Positions 11,242 to 19,989 of a DNA stretch of 64,000 nucleotides are shown here, in pieces. Position 1 is the first letter of the stretch. Each line of letters begins with the position of its first letter. The stretch is from Thysanoteuthis rhombus (lineage: Eukaryota > Mollusca > Cephalopoda > Oegopsida > Thysanoteuthidae): NCBI GenBank assembly GCA_963457665.1, contig OY735206.1, positions 25,776,710 to 25,840,709 of the forward strand. Reading direction: 5' to 3'. A program made the position numbers and the translations under genes. Under the pieces are notes generated by a model that did no database searches, was not told the origin of the DNA, and saw only the letters and a program-made list of their open reading frames with translations.

Positions 11242-12589
11242 TAAAAAAAACTGATGATTACCAAGGGGAAACTGGAACCCCCTCCCACATTCACTGATAC
11301 ATGACATGTACTTTCACTGTTCAGCAAAAAAACATTATGATCAATGACTTATGGCGAAAACCACAACCATTGTCTTGTAATAAACTGTGCATGTAATGAT
11401 TAGCTGTATTCAAGACTAAAGATATATTGAATTGTTATAGCCAGATGTTTAGGTCGGATAACAGCACAACTTGCAGTGTAGTAACATTTATTAGTGATTA
11501 ATACTAAGTGGCTATTGTCCGAGGAAGAAGGGGAATAAACTCCAACCGTCGACAAGGCATTTTGCAGCCAAGATTTTTGGAATGCTTGCAGAACAGGGAT
11601 TCACTAGCACAAAGTACATCCAACAAAATTGAATATCTTATAATTCGTGGGTATATTTAATCAAGGTGAAGGGAGGAAGGGAGGAAAATGTCACATGCAC
11701 AATCCATTGATCTTCATTGGTTATGAAGTACTGGATCCGTCAGAGTAGCCTCGCTTCGCAATGTCTGTTGCCTGAAGTGCTTTCAATGGGCAAGCGATCG
11801 TCGAAGCTAGGCCTGGTATCAATGGAAAAAGGTCAGCTGATCCAATATGCTCTCTTCTGATCAAGGTGGTCAACCATGAATGCGCATATCATTCTTCCAC
11901 TATGGGATAACAAAAAGCCAATGGAATTAGTCTGATAATTTCGTTTTGCTCGGAAACCTAGGGTCATATAAGTCATGAAATATCTACTTTGGCACGTAAG
12001 CACAAAAAATAGAAAACGTCTTTCTTCAACTGAACAGAACCTACATAATGCAAGCATTTTAAGAGTGGGATGATCTCAGCTCTAAAATGCTCTCTGGCCA
12101 ACGCACCGTGAATAACCGGCTTTGACATCAATAATGACCAGATACATTCGTTCGTGGAAACAGTTCCCTGCGGTGACAGTGATAACTTTCACTTTGGATT
12201 GATGGATTAATTCGGCAGAACCACAACCATGTAAATTGCAGTTGATATCCTAGCATCAGATCTCGTCGAAAGGTTTCTATTAGATGTTTTGCAATCTTGA
12301 AGTACATGCCTAATCAGGGAGAGACTTCTTTCCGAATGCGTACAGAGCTCACACTACATAAGTTAAGAAGACATAATTGATTAGCTCATTACATATTTAT
12401 AGACGTGGCACTGTTAAGGTATTGCTGTAAAAATAAGTGTAACCAAGTATGCACTGAAAAAACACATTATAATACGACCCTGACCAGTGAAAATTTCAAA
12501 AAACACCGTCCATTTTTAATCGAAATAATAATGATAATATTATTAATAATGATATATGAACTTAAAACCCTATACCCTAATGGATTAAA
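11239..12589. other. Unassigned, no gene supported
   Basis: Less AT-biased than the rest of the window. A minus-strand frame of 74 codons at 11833-12057 (MLALCRFCSVEERRFLFF...) has balanced composition but no recognised domain or splice context. It could be a relic of an unidentified transposon. An AT-only stretch with many ATAATAAT words lies at 12520-12560. Confidence 0.35.
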
Positions 12590-13070
12590 TACTAAACTGA
12601 ACAACCCTCACCACACAGAACACTAATACACACAACTCCTACCATTAATATCCTCACACCCACATCTAAGACACATTCAATAATGGAAGCTTCAAAGTCA
12701 CCTAGACCCATAGGAAAAATTTCACCTTAGCCTGTTATAACCCCTGTCCAAATCATAGCCAAAACATTTTCAGTAACTTTTAAGGTTGATACCTATGTAG
12801 CTCCTTGACCCCACCACCCCTCCTTCTAAACTATCCCAAACATACCAAAAAATCTACCTCCACAACACTACCCCCAACCTTGACACACTCTGCCCTCCCC
12901 AAGACCAACAGCTGCTGCTTTACCAAAATCCCAATACCTGCTGGTCATTCTTACACTCAGCAGGAGGCCTCTAGTAGCCCTGACAACAAAACTTACCCAC
13001 AATGCATAGCCCCTGGCAGTGGACTCTGGTTCCACATGGTACATTTTAATTCACACTCACACAACACACA
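12590..13070 (+). mobile_element. C-rich, G-poor block leading into a hammerhead-like motif
   Basis: About 480 bp strongly depleted in G on the + strand, with many CCC, CAC and ACC words. It leads directly into the hammerhead-like motif at 13071, about 80 bp of ordinary sequence, and then a (TA)n(GATA)n array. A 90-codon frame at 12805 is Thr/Pro/Ser-rich with no recognised domain. Hammerhead ribozymes are known in PLE ends and in small retrozyme-type elements, so the block may be the 3' part of such an element. Its 5' boundary is not visible. Confidence 0.3.
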
Positions 13071-13106
13071 CCACTGATGATGGGAAAAATCCCGAAACAT
13101 GTATGG
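13071..13106 (+). ncRNA. Hammerhead-ribozyme-like motif (type I layout, short stem III)
   Basis: In order: CCA (stem I), CTGATGA core at 13074-13080, one extra T, stem II GGGA/TCCC with an AAAA loop (13082-13093), GAAA core at 13094-13097, a 3-bp loopless stem III (ACA/TGT), A at the expected cleavage position 13103, and TGG closing stem I. Very short stem III is a known property of hammerheads in Penelope-like elements. The extra base between CTGATGA and stem II is non-canonical, and stem I is only 3 bp, so activity is uncertain. Confidence 0.5.
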
Positions 13107-13184
13107 ACTATTGACATATAAGGATTAATAAACCTTACCACCAAAAACTTCACTCCTGAGTCTGTCTCACTCTCTAAAGTACAC

Positions 13185-13186
<2 letters not shown>

Positions 13187-13249
<63 letters not shown>

Positions 13250-13391
13250 ATAGATAGATAGATAGATGGATAGGCGGACAGATAAATAGATAGACACATA
13301 TACATATACATAGATATATGTATAAATATACATATTCACACACACACACACAAATATGTATATATGTATGTGTGTGTGTGTGTGTGTGTGC
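13187..13391. repeat. (TA)n-(GATA)n array and trailing (TG)n
   Basis: TA repeats to about 13247, GATA repeats to about 13268, degenerate GATA/GACA words to about 13300, CA run near 13336-13351, and TG repeats at 13370-13391. The frames over it are translations of the repeat. Confidence 0.95.
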
Positions 13392-13707
13392 GTGTTTATG
13401 TAGATGTGCTTATGTACGTGTGATTTGGAGCTTTAAGTAGCAGTTTTTCATCAAACGTGACGCAAATAATTTAATTTTCATTCTCTCAAAAATGATATTC
13501 CTCATCTTGTTAATGATTCATATAATATATGATAATTTGTAAATGGATACCATTTTTATTTAAATTTCAGCTGTATTTTTTCATATCAAGACTAAAGTTA
13601 GGAATATTTCCTTGTACTGTTACAATATTGTTTTAAAAATGAAGGTACGTGACTGCAGCGAAAAACTTATGTACAAGAGCGTATCTGCTAATCAAAACCT
13701 ATACACA
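13392..13707. other. Unassigned, no gene seen
   Basis: AT-rich interval between microsatellites without a recognisable signal. Confidence 0.5.
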
Positions 13708-13709
13708 AG

Positions 13710-13759
<50 letters not shown>

Positions 13760-13816
13760 AGTACGTGTGTTTGTTTGTGTATGTACAATATATTTATGTA
13801 TATATATATATATATT
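13708..13816. repeat. Self-complementary (CA)n(TA)n(TG)n and second (TA)n
   Basis: CA repeats (13708-13723), TA repeats (to 13740) and TG repeats (13740-13759) lie in an order in which the two ends can pair. A second TA tract at 13799-13815 lies just before the PLE boundary. Confidence 0.94.
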
Positions 13817-13862
13817 GACATATATGCATACCTCAGAATTTTTGAGATGAGGTATTTTTATT

Positions 13863-13917
13863 ATTTCTATTGATATTCGGACAATCCTCATCTTTGTTAT
13901 TTTTCATACAACGTGTC
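13863..13917 (-). repeat. PLE terminal inverted arm (3' side)
   Basis: The reverse complement of this 55-bp segment matches 16196-16250 at 51 of 55 positions by direct comparison. The shared sequence includes CGTTGTATGAAAAA and AACAAAGATGAGGAT. PLE copies are known to be flanked by terminal repeats in direct or inverted orientation. Confidence 0.85.
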
Positions 13918-13950
13918 GGCCGTTGCACTCTACGACCTTCGTCAGGTATC
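13905..13950 (-). ncRNA. Hammerhead-ribozyme-like motif at the PLE 3' end
   Basis: Read on the minus strand: AUAC (stem I), core CTGACGA (13945-13939), one extra A, stem II GGTCGT/ACGGCC (6 bp with one G-U pair, 8-base loop), core GACA where GAAA is expected, a 2-bp stem III (AC/GT), U at the cleavage position 13910, and GUAU closing stem I. The layout matches hammerheads reported in Penelope-like elements. One conserved core base differs, so this copy is probably inactive. The same extra base before stem II is seen at 13081. Confidence 0.6.
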
Positions 13951-14040
13951 ATCTGGGAGATTTTTTGGAAGTAACCGAACCCTTTATTTATCCGATGGGG
14001 GTATATTGACCGTACTCCCCTCTTTTAGTAGTATTGTTAT

Positions 14041-14126
14041 ACTGTCTCACACAAGGATCGAACCAAGAACCATCAGATTACTTAACAGTAATTTGTCTGA
14101 TGCTGTAACCACTACGCTATGTGTCC
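14041..14126 (-). repeat. tRNA-derived SINE-like unit (A and B boxes)
   Basis: On the minus strand, GGACACATAGCGTAGTGG contains a box A match TAGCGTAGTGG (14119-14109), and a box B match GGTTCGATCC lies at 14064-14055. The 44-base spacing between the boxes suits a tRNA-derived RNA polymerase III promoter, and the ends resemble a degraded tRNA. It lies in the 3' region of the PLE, in the same sense, about 100 bp upstream of the hammerhead-like motif. It could be a SINE inserted into the PLE, or part of a SINE family that shares the PLE tail. It is not an intact tRNA gene. Confidence 0.6.
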
Positions 14127-14185
14127 ATGTGGGCAACCGGTGCTAATCTTTAGGAGCCTTAAATCTCAGGTGACAGATTTTTTTT

Positions 14186-15400
14186 TTATTTTTTTATTGT
14201 TTTCTGTCTTTTATTGTTAGAGGTTCCCATTTCAATGCTAGGATTACTGAGGCAGTTTTGCTTGCCTAGCATATGGGCCGACTCTTTCAATCTACGAATT
14301 TTCCAGTGTTCTTCCTGATCAATTATCTCAACCTTGTTCCAGAGGGGTAGGTGGTCTCCCTTTTCTTTCCATACATGGTCAGCTATACCTGATTTATTGG
14401 TTTCACCTTTACTCACCACTTTTCGGTGTTCTTCCACCCAAACCTTCAAGGGGCGACATGTTTCATCTGTGTATTCGTGCCCACAGCTGCACGGTATTGA
14501 GTATACACAGTTTTTAGTGTTCGATAACTCAGTGGGTGGTTTGGTGCGGGAGAGGTAGCTGCGTAGCGTTGATCTGCTTCTGAATACGGCCCGGATATTA
14601 TATGGGGCGCAGATCTTCTGGATCTTCTCAGACACATTCTTAAGGTAGGGGAGACAGACTGTTGTTGGTTTATGATTGTCATCCTCCTCCTCCGTCACTC
14701 TTCTTTCACTAGTGGTGACAGTTAAGCCTTTGGGATAACCATTTTTCTGGAGATTCTTGCTTATGTTACGCATCTCACAGAGGTATGTGTCAGAGTTGCT
14801 ACTTATTAACTTTGCTCGGTGCTGTAAGCATCGGACGATCCCTTTCTTAACGCTGTATGGATGGTTAGAGGCGAAGTTGAGATATCGACCAGTGAACGTT
14901 GGCTTACGATACACAGATGTATTGAAACCTTGTTCTGATCTTGTTACCAGTATATCTAGGAAGGCTAATTTATTGTTACTCTCCTTTTCAATTGTGAACT
15001 GTATAGAAGCTGTGATTGAGTTCACATGGTCAAGTAGTAACTGTGGGTCTTCCAGATGTGGCCATAGTACGAAGGTGTCATCTACATATCGAAGCCACAT
15101 GCTTGGCCTTAGTGGTGATGTTCCTAAGGCCAATTCTTCAAAGTACTCCATGTATATATTTGCCATCACTGGTGATAGCGCTGATCCCATAGCTAAGCCT
15201 TCCTCCTGTTGGTACATCTCATTCCCCAGTTGGAAGTATGTTGTTTCTATGCAGAAAGTCAACATTTCCATTAGGTTGTTAAGGGGGATGCTGGTGCGTT
15301 CATCCAATGTGGGATCTGAACCTAATTCATCCCTAACTACTGATAGTGCTTCGGATGTAGGAACTCGTGTGTAGAGACTCACCACGTCTAGGCTCAACAT
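14186..15400 (-). pseudogene. PLE reverse transcriptase (catalytic part) and GIY-YIG-like endonuclease
   Basis: Open piece of 404 codons. Visible in order: LDVVSLYTRVP (residues 4-14, RT motif A with catalytic Asp), EEGLAMGSALSPVMANIYME (66-85), YVDD (105-108, RT motif C), KLAFLDILV (144-152), VYRKPTFTGRYLNF (163-176) and PYLKNVSEKIQKI (251-263), all typical of Penelope-type RTs. The C-terminal part has a GIY-YIG-like core: YSIPCSCG (300-307), YTDETCR where YIGxTxR is usual (310-316), EH at 324-325, DH at 341-342, and EEHWKIRRLKES (363-374) with the likely catalytic Glu. The protein would copy element RNA and cut target DNA. The first Met is internal: homologous frame begins upstream, and the N-terminal part lies in the neighbouring piece, so the gene is broken. 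Confidence 0.88.
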
Positions 15401-15435
15401 TCGTTGTGTTTGAATTGGAGCCCCTCTGAGTTTTT

Positions 15436-16095
15436 CTACGGGTCAGCTGAGTTCTTTACATAGGATGAGGTCTTATCCACCAGCAGGTTGATTATACTCA
15501 CCAGGTACCTGCTCAGTGGATGGCATGCTGAGCCCTGACAGCTTACTATAGGTCGTAATGGAGTACCTAACTTGTGAATCTTTGGGGGGCCATACATATG
15601 TGGTGGCTTACTATATCTTTGAGTCAACTGTCTGTAGGTTACTGGGGGGAAATGATCCTTGTTCTTGCTTAGGATCTGCGACAGCTTCCTCTCAGTTTTC
15701 AGAGTTGGATCTCTTTTTAACTTGCAGTAGCCACCCTCCTCAATTATGTTGGCCAACTTTTCACTGTACGCCAGCTTGTCCATTACCACAGTTGCGTTTC
15801 CCTTATGCGCTGGCAGTATGACTATACTTGTGTCACTCCGAAGGGTCTTGATGGCCGCCCATTCCTCTTTTTGTATATTGGGCTCAGAGGCTCTGGCCTT
15901 TTCAAGGACCTGTCTCACTTTCCATCTTAGTTCATCTCCCTGGGCATGGGGGAGATCCTTATTCAAGGCTGCTGCCTCGATCGGAGCTATGATGTCCAAG
16001 TAAGGGACTCGTTTACTCGGGATTGCGAAGTTGAGACCTTTATTTAGTATAAATTCTTCAGAGTTTGATGGTATCCATCGACTCAAGTTGATCAC
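15436..16095 (-). pseudogene. PLE reverse transcriptase, N-terminal part
   Basis: Open piece of 219 codons directly upstream (in the minus sense) of the catalytic part. It begins INLSRWIPSNSEEFILNKGL, like the N-terminal extension of Penelope RTs, and carries VILPAHKGNATVVMDKLAY (residues 92-110) and MYGPPKIHKLGTPLRPIVS (167-185), both strongly conserved in the family. The two pieces together cover the expected RT order, with one interruption between them. A further open stretch of about 27 codons at 16115-16195 (TREKCEDHTNKEASKAERTM) may be the degraded start of the same coding region. No separate function should be assigned to this piece. Confidence 0.85.
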
Positions 16096-16195
16096 TGCCT
16101 ATACGGGTTGTGAATTATCGCTCTTGGACTTTAAGCATCGTTCTTTCAGCTTTGCTAGCTTCCTTATTTGTATGATCTTCACATTTTTCACGGGT

Positions 16196-16250
16196 GAAAC
16201 GTTGTATGAAAAACAACAAAGATGAGGATGGTCCGAACATCAATAGAAAT
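16196..16250 (+). repeat. PLE terminal inverted arm (5' side)
   Basis: Partner of the arm at 13863-13917. Read on the + strand it starts GAAACGTTGTATG, the 3' half of a hammerhead with the canonical GAAAC. A few more bases match (ACGG at 16190), so the homology starts inside hammerhead stem II; the 5' half of the motif is absent here. Confidence 0.85.
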
Positions 16251-16339
16251 GACATGTATGCGTATATATACGTGTATGTCAATCTATATATGTATATATA
16301 CATATATATATGTACGGATCACTCTCTGTCTTTCTTTCT

Positions 16340-16355
16340 GTCTCTCCCTCTCCCT

Positions 16356-16431
<76 letters not shown>

Positions 16432-16467
16432 GTGTGTGTGTGTGTGTGTGCGTGTGTGTGTGTGTTT
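16340..16467. repeat. (CT)n-(TA)n-(TG)n compound microsatellite
   Basis: CT/CCCT words to 16395, TA repeats 16397-16430, TG repeats to 16467. Five overlapping frames on both strands are translations of it. Confidence 0.96.
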
Positions 16468-16802
16468 GGGTGTGTGCATACCAATACGTTTATGAGCACT
16501 CACAATTTTGGAATATTACCATCTTTCTCCAAATAAAACTTTCTTTTCAAACAAACCTTTGATGTGTTAACTGTTGACATTTAAGTGACAAATTTCATCT
16601 TATATATTCAGACTCACATACACAGAAATATAAAATATACACCTGTACGCACACACACGCCTACATGCATGAATATATGTATAAATACATATTGGGTTTG
16701 TTTTATTTGTTATGTAAAAATATAGATTAGTATGTGAAATATTTACTTTTTGCTCCACCTTTAAGTAACAAACGTGTGCCTATATATATGTATATACATA
16801 TA

Positions 16803-16920
16803 TGTGTGTGTGTGTGTGCGTGTGTGTGTCTGTCTGTCTGTTTATGTGTGTATGTGTATGTAGGTAAGTGTGTATGTGAGTGTGTGTTAGTGTGTGTGAG
16901 TGTAAGTGTGTGCGTGTGAG
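16803..16920. repeat. Imperfect (TG)n microsatellite
   Basis: TG repeats with TC, TA and AG interruptions. The Val-Cys frames over it are artefacts. Between 16468 and 16802 there is nothing recognisable beyond short CA and TA words. Confidence 0.93.
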
Positions 16921-17011
16921 TGTTCTTTTTTTTTTCTAATGGAACATTACACATCAGAACATAAATTATCCAATATCATTCACGACTAAAATCTGCATCA
17001 TTGGAACCCCG

Positions 17012-17308
17012 TTAACAATAAAAATACGTTCCAACAGATTTTCGGGCGGCTTCACAATTATATTTCTGCTCACATGCTTTCTCAAAGGTCAAACTGAACT
17101 CCTTAGTTCTACAGAGGCAGCTGGCCTGGGAGAAAGAATATTTTGATTCCAAACCAGGATGTTGAGCGCCCTTGAGATTTTTGGATGCCAACATTGACGT
17201 TTTTCGTACAGCAATGCTCATGTCAAACATATCCCGTTCCGTTTTTCTTTTGTCTACATCAGAGTCAGAGAGGGAAATTATGTCAACTGGGCAACCTGCA
17301 ATTGCCAT
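17012..17308 (-). CDS. Unidentified 98-codon open frame
   Basis: Minus-strand frame MAIAGCPVDIISLSDSDVDK...VGTYFYC with balanced amino-acid composition and less AT bias than its surroundings, in contrast to the low-complexity frames elsewhere. The Met is near the upstream stop. I recognise no domain, signal peptide or membrane segment, and no splice sites are convincing. It could be an exon of an unrecognised gene, a transposon relic or chance. It is listed only as the least unlikely host-type frame outside the mobile elements. Confidence 0.15.
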   Translation of the reverse strand: MAIAGCPVDIISLSDSDVDKRKTERDMFDMSIAVRKTSMLASKNLKGAQHPGLESKYSFSQASCLCRTKEFSLTFEKACEQKYNCEAARKSVGTYFYC

Positions 17309-17699
17309 AAACTTAATTCAAACTTGTGCGCTGGAGTTTCATTGTCTATCGAACCAGAAAGGGGGGGGGGGACTTTTTCTGGTGAATCATATAATTCTAA
17401 AATAAAGTGTCCAATTTTTTTCAATTATGTCATTAACCGGAGTATAGATAGGTGGTAATATGTAGTAGTGCTCTTTGTGGCTTTTTTTTTTCACTACGAA
17501 ATTTGTTATAATCCTCTTCCTGCTTGCTACGTCTGTCGCCTGTACCGTTCTGGAACTTGTTACCTACACTGTCCGTTCCCAGCCACTCACAACGCTGAAA
17601 ATAGGGTTAAAATTTCCAGCTTTCACAATTTCACCTATCGCAAGTGACAGAAAAGATGGGCACATGTCTCTCTGGGGAATTAAGTGAACGCATATTGTC
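17309..17699. other. Unassigned; poly-G run
   Basis: Contains a run of G at 17361-17370 and no recognised feature. Confidence 0.5.
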
Positions 17700-17770
17700 T
17701 CGCTCAGAGATTGAACTCAAATCACTGATTCTATCTTAAATGTTACTAGCCGTCTTGTTGCCAGTTCCAC
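17700..17770 (-). repeat. Possible tRNA-derived SINE-like fragment
   Basis: On the minus strand CTGGCAACAAGACGGC (17764-17749) resembles a box A, and TTGAGTTCAATCTC (17720-17707) a box B, at tRNA-like spacing. No body or tail can be delimited. It may be a coincidence. Confidence 0.3.
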
Positions 17771-17919
17771 CACTATCAACGCGGTAATAACCTGAATTAA
17801 TACTGAGAAACATTCCTTGATGTTTTGGTCATTTACTCTTCGGCATCCTCTTCCTGGTGCTTGTTGTTATTTAATTCGTCTTCAAAGAAGGTAGTATGAG
17901 ATGGAAAACAAATTATACT

Positions 17920-17965
17920 CGAAGAATGTTGGAATACATACGGTCGAAACGTTGCAAAATGTTAG
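17920..17965 (+). ncRNA. Possible decayed hammerhead-like motif
   Basis: The + strand reads ACTCGAAGAA, then a stem-like interval, then GGTCGAAACGTTGCAAAATG. CGAAACGTTG matches the 3' half at the PLE arms (GAAACGTTG). The 5' core (CTGANGA expected) does not match well. It may mark the end of an otherwise lost PLE copy. Confidence 0.25.
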
Positions 17966-19989
17966 GTGTATGGACAAAAAAGATCGATTCATAACACAAC
18001 AATAATCAAAACAACCCATCCATCAAAATTCAGACAATAAATATTCTATTCATGCATCTTACTATTTTAAGTTGAGCACCTGTAGAAATGGCATAATCTA
18101 TAGGGAGAACTTTCCTCGGGTAATTTTTTCACAAAATCGTGGTCTTATACCCCGGCCTTCTTCTATCCGAAAAAAAATTGAAAAAAGGAACCAAAAACAC
18201 TCAAAGAAGGCTGGACAGTATACAAACTCAAAAGTCGTGAAAGAAATGAGACGAGAAAAATAAGCAAACTATAACAAGCACAAAAGGGTCAAATAGTGTT
18301 GGATACATTGGTTTTCGTGAGATCAGCGGAGTTGAAAGACGTTGAGCCTATCATTACTCAGATTGTGACCATTGGGGAATTGTCTTAGCCTACGATCATG
18401 CCTCGGTACCAGTCCTTCCTCAAGCACACGCTGCTCTATTAGAGAAGATATGTGAGTGTACTCTCTTAGGAGCTGCCATACTCGTATAGACTGGCTTCAA
18501 TCAACATACGCAATGATTAAAAAGAAACACAATTCAGCCAGAAATTTTTGTTGGTGTTATTTATCATTGTTTGCGTCTGGCACCTTCAGAATTGGCAAGA
18601 CCTATTGGGTGAAATTTTCCTGAAGTTAAAAACGACCGTTCCCAGAGATATAACTTAATTGACTTGGTGACTTGTATCAATTCACAATGGGATCGAGTAT
18701 AGAATAATCTTGCACAACTCACACCTGATAAGAATTGAGGCAAAGACGATGGTATAAGGCCTCCTTGAATTACCAACGACAGCACTGAAGATATTGTCAA
18801 AAGTTGAGAAAACTAAAACCAGGCAGTACAATAAGCCTTGCGACTGCAGCGTAAAACTTCTAATCCGAATGAGATTGATTTCTACAACTCTTGTATGGAA
18901 TATATGAGAAATTGGAAATACACCACATAATTTCCGTAGGTATTTAAGATTGGTCATTAAAGTTCAGCCGGTGAGAGTGCCACCTGGCTGTTGCTTGTGA
19001 TTTCAAATAACAGCTAATCCTATAATTTGGTTTGGTTCAACCGAGCAGTACGAACACTGGAGAGTTCCCTCCCTTGAATTTGGTGGGAACTGTTCTTGCT
19101 TTTTTATCAACAATGAATAACTCTCACAAACACTAACGAAAATTACCTGGGAAGCTTCTTAGTCATTTATAATGAACAAAATAAAATCCTTCTTCGGGCA
19201 ATGACACTTTAGTTCCTTCCATAGAACTCCCCTTGTCACCTTGCACATTTATCCTAACGTCCCTTTCAGTTTCCAGAATAATCGTCCCGTTCCTCCTTTG
19301 GGATTGCCATAAGCTACTTCGTCACATTCTCCCTTATCTTTGTCCACGGGTTGATTACTCTCTTTCAACTGCAATCTTAGCTGCAGAAAAGGCTTGGTGT
19401 CATGAGTAGGCAAATGTTGACTGCAGGAAGGATGACAGATTTGGATGACACGATTCAATCGTCAAAAATCTAGCACAAAAGATGAAGAATGGGCTTGCCC
19501 GGTCATTATCAAAGCGACAGTCACTCCATACCAACGCTCACTCAATGGACCCTGACAGCTGACTAAATAACCCTACAGGAAAGTGTTTGCTCGAGCATTT
19601 GCAGAAGTTCCCTCTGCTATGGTTGTCAGGTTACATCTAGACCACGTTACCGGTTCTCAAGATTTCAAAGATGGACTTATAAATGAAACCTCATCCATTA
19701 TGAGAATTGCTGTGTGGTTGATATCAACAGAGGGGCCAGAAAACGCTAAATCAAACATTGATAATCTGACTTTTGACGGCATGTCTATCTTCTTTTTCAA
19801 AAGCTTAACAGTTTTCTCAGAATCATGGTTGCATATTTTTTTGTCTAGCTTTCCCAGATCAGTCAAGTAAGCAGATGTTCGCAGCGATTACAAATGATAA
19901 AGACCTGTGAATGTTTTTTTTAAGAGACAGGTTTCAACCAATTCCATTTAAAAAAGAAAAACAATTGCGTCCATCATAAACATGATAAT
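17966..19989. other. Unassigned, no gene supported
   Basis: About 2 kb with scattered frames of 60-95 codons on both strands, for example 19583-19870 (+) and 19657-19866 (-). Composition is more balanced at 19.2-19.9 kb than in the flanks, and opposite-strand frames overlap there, but no motif is recognisable. The segment may contain the unrecognisable upstream part of the LINE that follows. Confidence 0.35.

Larger units (their letters stand above)
13831..16250 (-). mobile_element. Penelope-like retroelement (PLE), degraded, with inverted terminal arms
   Basis: About 2.4 kb element read on the minus strand. From its 5' side (16250) it has one inverted arm, an open piece carrying the N-terminal part of the PLE reverse transcriptase, a second piece carrying the RT catalytic part plus GIY-YIG-like endonuclease, then a 3' region with a tRNA-like unit and a hammerhead-like motif, and the other arm. 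The RT motifs (PAHKGNATVVMD, YGPPKIHKLGTPLRPIVS, YVDD, VYRKPTFTGRYLNF) are characteristic of PLEs, which are separate from LTR elements and have no capsid gene. The coding region is not continuous, so this copy is inactive. A 14-bp direct similarity flanks it: GACATATATGCATA at 13817 and GACATGTATGCGTA at 16251. Confidence 0.85.

Noticed and set aside
14041-14126. Functional tRNA gene
   Set aside because: A and B boxes are present, but the stems do not close into a full cloverleaf and it is embedded in a retroelement.
14757-15374. 205-codon + strand frame
   Set aside because: It is the antisense shadow of the PLE reverse transcriptase on the minus strand; the same applies to + frames at 14334, 15558 and 15746.
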